A stretch of 47,676 nt of DNA, taken from Bacilli bacterium (GTDB lineage Bacteria; Bacillota_I; Bacilli_A; RF39; UBA660). The position numbers and the translations under genes are program-made. The stretch spans positions 1 to 47,676 of the forward strand of contig CAAGQJ010000059.1 in assembly GCA_900772095.1 (NCBI GenBank), read 5' to 3'. The notes under the pieces were generated by a model that was given only the letters and a program-made list of their open reading frames with translations, searched no databases and was not told the DNA's origin. Shown here in pieces: positions 36,847 through 46,300 of the stretch; positions within the stretch are counted from its first letter, which is position 1, and every line of letters starts with the position of its first letter.

Positions 36847-37347
36847 TTAAACTTTAAGTATCACGGCTTCTACATCTGCTGCCGTAGTTGCTGTCTCAAC
36901 TTTTTCTTTCGCTGCGCGATATGCAATATGCAGTTTGTTTGAGCGCACCGCCACGGCAGCAATAATCATCTTTAAATCGTTAGCAGTTACTGGCGTATCG
37001 GCATTATCTGCCGTGGTCCACTCTATTGCAGCTCCCTCGCCTTGCAGTTCCAGCGCAATAATTGCAGCGCTGATTCTGTCACGGGCTTTACCGTCAAAGT
37101 CATAACTATGTCCATTGTATTCAATAGGCTCTACCTCTGCTTTATCGCGCTGATATTTAAGCTCCACAATCTTATGTTGCTTAATTACTTCCAACGGTTC
37201 TTCCTCATGCGTAATGGTTACGCCTAATTCCGCTAAGGCTTCATCGCTGATTGATAGTGGGATGAAAATACCTTCTTTGCCTAAGGCTTCTGATAAAGGG
37301 TAGATGTTTGTATATGTTTTGTCTTTGTACGTATATTTTGTTTGCAT
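36847..37347 (-). CDS. Tail-fibre accessory protein (DUF4376-like)
   Basis: A 166-residue protein starting MQTKYTYKDKTYTNIYPLSE, with VELKYQRDKAEVEPIEYNGH and FDGKARDRISAAIIALELQG in the C-terminal part. Phage proteins with this DUF4376-type domain lie just after tail fibres and may be fibre components or assembly factors. AAAGGAGGAACAAA precedes the ATG. Confidence 0.65.
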   Translation of the reverse strand: MQTKYTYKDKTYTNIYPLSEALGKEGIFIPLSISDEALAELGVTITHEEEPLEVIKQHKIVELKYQRDKAEVEPIEYNGHSYDFDGKARDRISAAIIALELQGEGAAIEWTTADNADTPVTANDLKMIIAAVAVRSNKLHIAYRAAKEKVETATTAADVEAVILKV

Positions 37348-37363
37348 TTTGTTCCTCCTTTGC

Positions 37364-37768
37364 TTAATAATCTTCAACTGTGGGTGTCATCGCATTTATT
37401 GCTTTACCCCATGAAAAAGTCACACCACTTGTAAGCCAACAATTAAAAAGCAATGTATAGGTTTTATTTGGGGTTACGCCTACAATGGAAGCAATATCTT
37501 GATGCTCATAGAGTTCTCCGTTTTCATCAGAGCGTGAGAAACCTTCGCCCCATGTTTTATTAGTCATTTTATTTTCTATAGAAGCATCACTAGAATCGGA
37601 CGGGTTACCTTCAGCCGAATCAACTTCTGCAAACACTTTGATTCTTTTAACCCCTTGTGGGACAGTAAAAGCTATTGTTTTATTATTTGTTTCATCATAA
37701 GCCCAAACCTTGCTCCCATCTTCAACCTTTACTGCACCATTTTTCATCATCATTCTATTAAGTCCCAT
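37364..37768 (-). CDS. Tail-fibre-associated protein, 134 aa
   Basis: A beta-rich 134-residue protein (VWAYDETNNKTIAFTVPQGV, TYTLLFNCWLTSGVTFSWG). Its ATG overlaps the tail fibre stop (TAATG). Likely a separate fibre domain or receptor-binding accessory. Confidence 0.55.
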   Translation of the reverse strand: MGLNRMMMKNGAVKVEDGSKVWAYDETNNKTIAFTVPQGVKRIKVFAEVDSAEGNPSDSSDASIENKMTNKTWGEGFSRSDENGELYEHQDIASIVGVTPNKTYTLLFNCWLTSGVTFSWGKAINAMTPTVEDY

Positions 37769-40212
37769 TATGCACCACCTTCTAACTTAGATGCTTGCAC
37801 AATGCTAGTAACATTGCCATTAGCATCGCTCGTCATCAAAATGTTCAACAACAGACCTGCACTTGTAATAGCTACGTCAGACGCAGAACCTATGTATTTA
37901 AGCGTTCCTGCATCAGTAATAGTCAGTGAGTAGTCAGCAGAGGACTCAATATACGCAGTAAACACAGTAGAATTTCTAACTTCTAAACTAGCCGCAATTT
38001 TTAAAAGGCTAAGGGTAAATGCCCCTGTTGCTATATAGTGCATTACGGACATTTGAGGCGTATTACTTGAACCGCTCACCACAGGAGAAAGGTATCTTTC
38101 AGCTCCCAACAGCACTTGCTTAAATCTTTGTAATGCGTTCCATTCGTTAGCAGTATCCTTTTTAGCATAAGTTTCAGTAATTACATTACCTTCACCATCA
38201 CTCTTAGCTTTATCAGCAGTACCAGTGAGATTGCCGATAAAGGCACGAGCGGACACATTAGCTGGGAATGTAGCATTTTGATAAGGGTCATAGTCATATA
38301 AGTGTCCCCTTTTCGCCATGCTGCTCGGAGTTCCCCAACCAGAACCACCAAAAGCCATAATTTTAGTAATAGCCAATCCTAAACGCCCCTCAATAGTGGG
38401 AGCAGTAGTAGAACCAAACGTAAACCTAATAAGACCATATTGTCTTGTCGGTGAATTACTATACGTTTCTAAATTTTCTGTGTTAATAATATTATAACCA
38501 GTCCATCCAGAAATCGGCACTTTATCTGCAAATACTTTAAATTCTGTCGGAGAGTTTTCTAAAGAAGCTTCTATTGTACAGAAGCAACCAAAAGCTCCAC
38601 CTGTTGAGAGAAAGAGAGCAAACTTATTCAGCACAGTATATACACCGAAGGCATTAACATCTATGGTAACTCTCAGCATATCCTTCTTAGTAGGTTGGCG
38701 GTCTTTTTTACCACCAGCATAAATATAGGAATTTCCAGCTGAAAACAATGCGAGTTTTTCATATTCTGTTAAAGAATATGTATTCCAAGTAGTACCAGCA
38801 TCCTCACTATATTCAACTGTAATACCTGCTGCTTTACCAAACATAAAGCGATTAGCACCTAATTCATCAATCATAGCTGCATCGACAGGACTGTAAGCAT
38901 CCGCAAGGTTGCGACCGCCCCACGCAAGATTAGCCTCGTAGATTTTATCGGTTTTGTTAACTTTATTATCTAAGGCAGCCTTAATAACCTTATTCTGTAC
39001 AGGGTTGGTACTTGTAGCACTCATTGCAGTATCAACAGTGATACCACCATCAGCACCATCGTTACCCCTAGGCAACGTAAAGTCCAACACAACATTACTA
39101 GCAGTACCACTATTGGTAACACTTGCATTAGTACCAGGCTCACCTGTAGTCACGCTACCAATCTTGATAGATGCAGCAGTACCTGTATCACCTTTTGCGC
39201 CTTTGATATTCACACTTGTAGGGTTGGTCAGTCCAGCTTTATTCGTCCAGCTTAAGACACCATCAGAGGACACACTAGGAATGAATACATTGACGTTTTC
39301 ACTATAATTCTTAGCATTGTCCATGTAGGTTTTTGCATTGTCCTTGTAGGTCTTTGCTTCACCTGCGCTGTTTCTTGCATCAGACGCAAAGTTACTAGCA
39401 GTAGTAGCAGCAGATTGAGCTGCTTCTTTACTAGCACCTGCATTATCAGCAGAGGTCTTAGCGTTGGCAGCATAAAGGGACGCATTGCTCTTAGCAGTTT
39501 CTGCTGCTGTTTTGTAACCCTCTGCTAACCTTGCGTTTTCATCAGCACTTGCAGCAGATGCACTCGCATACTGTGCGCTGTTACCTGCTACGCCAGCAGA
39601 TTCGAAGGCGCTATCTTCACTCTGCGCTGCCGCAGCTGCACTTGCAGATGCACTCTGCGCTTGCGCTTGAGTCTGCGTATAAACACCTTGCGCCAATGGC
39701 AAAACCTTTGCCGGGTCCTCGGTAAGTTCTATCTTTGTTCCGTCGTCGCTAATTCTAAAGCTCTTGCCGTTCTCCCACGGGATTACAGTATCAATATCAG
39801 TACTTTTGCTTACACCGATTTTCAAACTTCTGCCGGTAGTATCGGTAAGCTGTTGCGCAATCATCGTCAATTTGTCACCGATTGACTCAACCTGGTTAAA
39901 AGGATATTGGTCTGGCAAATCCGTTTCCTGCGTTACCGGCACTTCCCTATAAATCGTCAGTTTCCACCCGGCCGGAAGCACTGCCGGTCGTTCGCCTTCC
40001 GGCACTTCAGCGCCGACTGCATAACCTGGATAACGCACAACATTCTTTTCAACATCAACATAATAATCTTTGGTCAGCAGCTTTTCTTTGCCGTCTGCGT
40101 CAGTCAATAAAACTTTTATGTCCGTCCGGTCTAAAATTTTAAACTGATACGCAAACTCTGTTGCATTCCCATTGCCGTTATATGTGATTCTGTTATCGAC
40201 ATGAGCAATCAT
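37768..40212 (-). CDS. Tail fibre, T7 gp17-like N-terminus
   Basis: An 814-residue fibre. Residues 1-150 are the T7-type virion attachment domain (VDNRITYNGNGNATEFAYQF, then TIYREVPVTQETDLPDQYPF, RSLKIG). Next is a long Ala/Ser-rich coiled coil with AKTSADNAGASKEAAQSA-type repeats (about 190-320), a collagen-like GAKGDTGT/RGNDGADG segment, and a beta-rich receptor-binding end. Start at 40210-40212 after AAAGGAGGGG. Transcribed separately from the polyvalent gene, because a terminator lies between. Confidence 0.85.
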   Translation of the reverse strand: MIAHVDNRITYNGNGNATEFAYQFKILDRTDIKVLLTDADGKEKLLTKDYYVDVEKNVVRYPGYAVGAEVPEGERPAVLPAGWKLTIYREVPVTQETDLPDQYPFNQVESIGDKLTMIAQQLTDTTGRSLKIGVSKSTDIDTVIPWENGKSFRISDDGTKIELTEDPAKVLPLAQGVYTQTQAQAQSASASAAAAAQSEDSAFESAGVAGNSAQYASASAASADENARLAEGYKTAAETAKSNASLYAANAKTSADNAGASKEAAQSAATTASNFASDARNSAGEAKTYKDNAKTYMDNAKNYSENVNVFIPSVSSDGVLSWTNKAGLTNPTSVNIKGAKGDTGTAASIKIGSVTTGEPGTNASVTNSGTASNVVLDFTLPRGNDGADGGITVDTAMSATSTNPVQNKVIKAALDNKVNKTDKIYEANLAWGGRNLADAYSPVDAAMIDELGANRFMFGKAAGITVEYSEDAGTTWNTYSLTEYEKLALFSAGNSYIYAGGKKDRQPTKKDMLRVTIDVNAFGVYTVLNKFALFLSTGGAFGCFCTIEASLENSPTEFKVFADKVPISGWTGYNIINTENLETYSNSPTRQYGLIRFTFGSTTAPTIEGRLGLAITKIMAFGGSGWGTPSSMAKRGHLYDYDPYQNATFPANVSARAFIGNLTGTADKAKSDGEGNVITETYAKKDTANEWNALQRFKQVLLGAERYLSPVVSGSSNTPQMSVMHYIATGAFTLSLLKIAASLEVRNSTVFTAYIESSADYSLTITDAGTLKYIGSASDVAITSAGLLLNILMTSDANGNVTSIVQASKLEGGA

Positions 40213-40249
40213 AATAGCTCCCCTCCTTTTATTGTTTTTGCCAAAAGAA

Positions 40250-40279
40250 AAGCGTAGATATATTTTTATATCTACGCTT
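40250..40279 (-). terminator. Terminator between polyvalent and tail fibre genes
   Basis: A 13-bp perfect stem (AAGCGTAGATATA 40250-40262 with TATATCTACGCTT 40267-40279) with a 4-nt loop; the minus strand continues TTCTTTTGG. It would attenuate transcription into the tail fibre. Confidence 0.7.
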
Positions 40280-40351
40280 AATAAATTCACTTTAACTAAT
40301 TATATACCTATTTTTGGAGATTCATATCTATGCTACTTTGTGAAATTTTTG

Positions 40352-43300
40352 TCAATCTTTTTTACGTTCGCTTTTTGGTCTGCGCTTGTAAATATCTTGC
40401 AGTTCGAAATCCATATCACCAGCAGCAATATCTATACCGTTGAATATGATATTGAAGATGCCGCTAGGAATACCAAGATATGCGCCGCCGACATATGCCA
40501 CCTGCTCTGCCAATTCGCTAGGCTCTTTCTTACCTTCCACAACATCGTTTATACGTCTTGCAACAGTAAAGCCTCTGTCAATCAAGCCTTGCGCCGCAGT
40601 CAGGCGGTAGCCGTAGTTCCTCATGCCTAGCAAGTTCTGTACACCAACGTTCGCCGCTTGCCCGACGGGACCGCCCATAGACAACGGGTAGTTGATAAGC
40701 TCTTTTGCAAGGTTATTCCAATCGTCTTTTTTGTCTTTCTCGAAAGGAGCGGTCAAAGAAAGCTCTGCAATAGCTACGTTCAGCAAGCATACGCCTAACC
40801 ATTTAGCGGTAACGAAAGCAATCAGCCGTTCAGCCATTTCTTTTTTCTCGCCGCTATTCCATAACCTTTTGGCGATATGTGCTTCTCTGTCCCATTGGTT
40901 AAACTGTGTGTTGAAAAATCCCTGGAACATCGTAAACAGTCTGAATAAGCCGCTGCCACGTTGCAGACTTGATACATCATGAATACGGCTGCTGCCTAAC
41001 GTGCGCCGAATAACAGCGTTCGCAAAGTCTAGTGCTTCCTGCTCCGTCTTGCCTTCGTTGATTTTCTTCATGTATGCTTCTGCAAATACCGGCTTTGCAG
41101 TCATCATATCAGTGTAGCCTAACAGCATTGCACCATATTTCAGCGTCTTTTTCTCAATTGAGTTAAGGTCGGAACGATTCTGAATATCTCTCAATGTAAC
41201 GTCTGGTACTTCCATGCGTTCACGCATAAACACGCTTTTTGCGCAAATCGCATCTACTTCTGCCCTGCCTTCACCTGTAAAGCCACGGTACAAGGCTCTG
41301 AAAGCGTCAGCATAAGTAAAGCCTTCTACGCTATTTCCGTATAGCAGGATGTTAGAAAAGTTCTGCATTGCCGTTTTGAAGTTAAGCATAATAGCGGTAT
41401 TTGTTGCAATATTACGTAAAGCGTTGGCAGCTTTCGTAAACAGATTCTCAGCCATATATGCTGTCTTATTGCCATATGGGTTAGCGCAAGCCTGCAAAAA
41501 CTCTCTCAAAAGTCTTACGTTTGTATCGCCTAAACGCTCAACCATGTTGCGGTAAATATCCTCATCGTTCAGTATCTTTCTGAAATCAAGCATTGTTTCA
41601 CGATAACAAATATCGTGAATAGTGCTTTTTACCGCCGTAACCTCACTGCCACGCGATAAGTCTACGGGATATTTGCCGCCAGTACGTGACTTACTGGACC
41701 CGGTATTAGTAGTCAAAGTCCGTTGTGGCGGTCTGTTGCCTTCTTCGGTGCTGTCGATTCTGTCAAATTTTCCGGGCATACTGCCGGTGCGTGTATCACG
41801 TTCCAACGGGAAGTAGCCACCGTCAAATACTACGCTTTCACCGCTTGCAAGCTTCATCACCAGCGGTGACGCTTCAATCTTCGGCGGCTCAAAGCCTTTT
41901 GTTCTGCGATTGACTTCTGCCAGCATAGGCCAGAATTTACTTGCTGCATTGATACGTGCCTGCGCATAGGCAATATCTGCTTTAGTCAGATGCTTGCACA
42001 AAAACTCTATAAGGTTTTGTTTGGTTTGCAGCATTGCTTCTTCTTTGCCTATAAGCTCCGATTCTTCCACCCATATGTCAGAATTCTTTACGCCTACTGG
42101 TTTTTGCGAACACAGCCTTGCGGCGTTGCTGTCGCTGCCAAGGTTGCACAGCATAGCAATCAAAGCATGCTTATCTGCACTGCCGCCAAGTTCTTCATAG
42201 TAAACTCTTTTATCGTGCGCAATGCCCGTTTCCTTATCTGGCTCCCATTTCTGCAAAGCATCTGTAAGCTCCTTCTGATAACCTTCAAGCATCGTGCTTT
42301 CCATATCTGCGCAATGGTTGATTTTGTTGTAAAATTCCCTAGTAAAATAACCTTCTGTCCAATTATCCATCATCAAGAAGAAGTTATCAGCATTACGCAG
42401 CGTAGCCATGAAGTTTTTAGGCCATTCGACAATTCGCTTACGCAGGCTCTTTTTGCTGTCGCTGCCAATCTCCGCCTCATACTCTACCGGCAATTCTTGC
42501 AGGTGCGCTATCGTGTCAGCCTTAACCTGTTCAAAGGCTTCACCGGCGGCGATTTTGTTCATCTGCGTATCCTGCTTTGCAATAGCACGAATGTTTTTCA
42601 GTGCGTCGATAACGTCCATATAGTTCGCAAGGCTAAGCTGCGGCGCATTGGTCAAATCATTATTCGGATTCAGAACAAACTCCGGCATAGAAATAATTTC
42701 GTCACCGTACTTTGCCTGCATCTCTGCAATGTAATCGCTAAGCGGCTGCACTTCTCTGCCGTTGGTGTTAAAGTCCTTGCGGTGATAGCCCATACGCTCC
42801 AGCAATGCGCACATCTGGAAGAAGTGCTGCTCTGTTCCCCATACTTCTTTCTTGCTGTGCATCTGCTTTCTGACGTACTTTCTTGCGCTTTCAATCTGAT
42901 GTTTGGCCTTGACTGCTTCACGATACAAAGCGTGATTAATCATCTGCTGTTGCTTATACATAGCTGCTTCTTCCAAAAGGCCAGCTTTCGCAGCCTTGTT
43001 TGCATTAGCCGCCGCTCTGCGTTCTGCCATAGCAAATCTTCTCGGCTTCATAACCTCGCCTGCGGGCAAAGTCTGGATATAGCGTTTAGCAAAATTATCT
43101 GCGTTCTGCTTACGCACTTTAGCAATATTCTCACGCTCTTTTTGCTTAATATCCTTGTCGCTTATTTCATTGAGTGCTTCATCAATAAGCTGTTGTTCAA
43201 GTGCCACTACTTCGCCGCTCTCGTCATTATAGAGTGCTTCCCTTGCCGCTTCTCTTGCCTGCTCACGCTCCTGCATGAAGTCGGGGAATCTGCGGTTTAC

Positions 43301-46300
43301 AGCCTTGTCAATCTCTTGACGCACCATAGCTCTTTCACTCGGCGAAGTCAAAATATCCTGCGCCATAGCATCGCCGCTGTCATAGCCTAAGCTGTCAGCC
43401 ACCCAGTCAAACAGTTCTCTCTGCTCGTTAGGCAAGGCACGCTTTTTGCTCATCTCCACAAGGTCGACTTTATCCGGATTAGTTTCAAGCTCATGCTTCA
43501 AGGCTTTAAGCTCGTTAAGCTCTGTAAGCTGCTCACCCTCTACCAAAGTTTCGGCAATCTCCTTCAAGCCTTCTTCACTTTTAAGTTTTGCTCTGTCACC
43601 GCCGTTGCGAATGTAGTTTCTCGCCCAGTTATCCTGTACGTCGCTGCCTTCATTCTCATTGACGGTGTAACCTTCGACAATCTCCCTTGCCATTTCGTAG
43701 CCGCTGGCATAGCCGTTTTCTTCTGCTATCTGGTCAAAGAGTTCTTTCTGCTCCTGCGATAATTGGTTGCGCTTACTTTCTTTTACCAGGTCGACGCCTT
43801 CGGGGTCTGTTTCAAGTCTATGCTTCAACGCTTGCAGTCTGTCCAGCTCATCTACAATATGCTTAAAGTCTGCCTTAATTTCAGCGTCGCCATAATCTAA
43901 ACCGGTGCTACGCAAATCGTAGTAATCCGCTATATCTTCGCCTCTTGCAATCTTTTCAGCAATTCTTCTGCGTCCTTTTTTACTGGTCAAGTCGCTTACG
44001 CTGCCGCCGTAGTCATGAACGTATCTTGATACCCAGTTGACATTACGAATACTGTCACCTGCTTCATGGAATACAAGGCCTTCAATATCCGCTTGCTCTA
44101 AAGCTCGCTTAGTCCAATGACGTTTTCCGTCCTTGCCTATCTCACCAAAATCAACCAAGACTGCGCTTTGGTCCGGTATGCCTGCAAAGTCATTTGCATA
44201 CTTGCCTTCTGTTCTATTGGTTGCGGCAAAGTAGCCCCACTTACCATTGATGAAAAACGCACGCTCACTCTTGACTGTATCTTGATATTCCGCAAGCTCA
44301 CTTTCTATTCTGTCAGCAATAGGATTTAAAATATCATCAATAGCTCCGTTTGTATCTTTTAACAGTTCGTTATAGTTTATACGTTCATTGCCATAAATAT
44401 ATTTTCTTGCAAGCCTACGCGGATTAGCTTCGATTGTTTCCCATTCGTTGATTTTCTGCCTAAAGTTAGCATGAGCCATGCCGTGCTCATCAACAACGAA
44501 TGTAGGATTGGTTACTGTTTTTTGTCTTGACTTGCTGAACATAGCAACGAGCATGTCTTCAGCGTTTGCAATACGCTCTTTAGAAAGTGTGCCGTATGTG
44601 TCGACTTCTGCTTGCAGATACTCAACTATCGGATTAAGTATATCGTCAATGCCGGCGTTGGTATCGTTCAGCATATCATTATAGTTTGGCAGTACGCTTC
44701 CTAAAACGTGCCTGTACTTTCTTGCTATAATTGCAGGATTGGCAAGCTTTGTTTTGCGCCATGGAGTATCCGAATTATTAGCATGAGCCATGCCGTGCTC
44801 ATCGTCTATAAAGTGCGAATCAACAACCTTAACTTCCTGGCCAAACTCATAACCTACCTGGTGTCTTGCACGATTGACAAGTTCCCACGCCACCGCGTCT
44901 TCAATCTGCGGCCGTATTTCTTCGATGAAAGCAGCCTTTTCAGCTCTGCGCTTTGCACTGAAATCAGCCATTGCTCGCCTTGTCAGAATATCCACGGCCT
45001 TGTCTTTAGCCTTCAAGATTTTATCCTGCAAGGCCTTTTTGTTTTGGTCTGATAACTTGGAAGTTATATTCTCCGGCAAGCCGCCGAATATGCCCTCCAT
45101 GCGTGCCATAACTTCAATTTCTTCACGGCACGCCAACATTCTGTCGAATACCTGCCGTACTTCCGGCGTTAATTCTGCCGCATTTTCGCTTCTTGCTATC
45201 TTGCTATAAATAGCTGATAACCAATTAGCGAACCTTTGGAAAACTCCACGCAGGCCAACGCTGGGCGCTTTGCCTTCCATGATGTAGGTTTCAAATGCTT
45301 CTGCCAGCTTTTCATGCCCGGCTCTCTTTGCTTCAACGTCACCGCTTGCCCATGTGTCAGCGTCAATGCCTGCGTACTCCATGAGCTTTTTCGCATCAGC
45401 GTTTAGTCTTGTGTTGCTGGGGTCTGCCAATGCTTCGTTAATCATGGTTTCCACAAAGTAGTGTCCTGTTTCGTGGATAACTGTACTTGCATCTGCGCCC
45501 TTAAAAAGCGTGATAACATAAGTACCATCATCCATTGGGGAAATCATGCCTTTATCTTTCAGTGTACCATTGACAATTTTTTGTTGCTTGTAATTATCTG
45601 CTTTTTGTGATACACTATCAGCAAAAGAGGACGTTTTGTTTGAGATACTGGGCTGAGCCTTGAATTGCTCGGAACCCGAGGGCTTGAACGCGTCCTCTAT
45701 TTTTTTATACTCACTTTCGTTAAAAATATTATGATTATAATATGATAATGATTTATCATTATGTTCTCTTACTGTAACAACTACATAACGTTTTTCACCA
45801 TTAACATTCAGTGCAGAATGAATATAATAAAAATTCTCGTCTGAATGTTTTTCTTTTTGCGGCGCAGATTCTGTAACGAAATTACCATTCTCCATAATTT
45901 CACGTAAATAGCGCAATGCAAAAAGTTTTTCTTTTTTAGCGGAAGTGTGTTCCATTTTCTTTCTGCCACTTGTGCCAAATTTAATATTATTTTCTTGATA
46001 CCCTTTATCTATTCTAATATCACCCAATACACTATTATGAACGCTCGTGCCTTGCAAGTTGTCCCTATACCATGCAAAAGCCTTTTTCTGCAAGCTCTTC
46101 AAATCTGAATAGTGTCCCATCTCATTTCCGGTAATATTAGTAGTATAGAATTGCTCTTTTTTAAGCACTCCTCCCTTGCTAAACCAGCCATTCTTTTGTT
46201 TAGCTTTGCCGCCATCTTCAAAGCGCAGCTTATTCTTTTGTAGCCACGCAGCAGGATTTTCGGGGTCTGCAATAAGTGCGCGGCTCTCCAATACTAAACG

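Noticed and set aside
40327..40355. Leftward promoter for the tail fibre at TTGACA 40350-40355
   Set aside because: The -35 is perfect, but the box at 17 bp (CATAGA) is a poor -10, and a terminator hairpin lies downstream, so the evidence is too weak to annotate.
41990..43390. 466-codon rightward open frame inside the polyvalent gene
   Set aside because: It is the complement of a well-supported coding region with recognisable domains; its translation is rich in Cys, Leu and His without domains and lacks a ribosome site.
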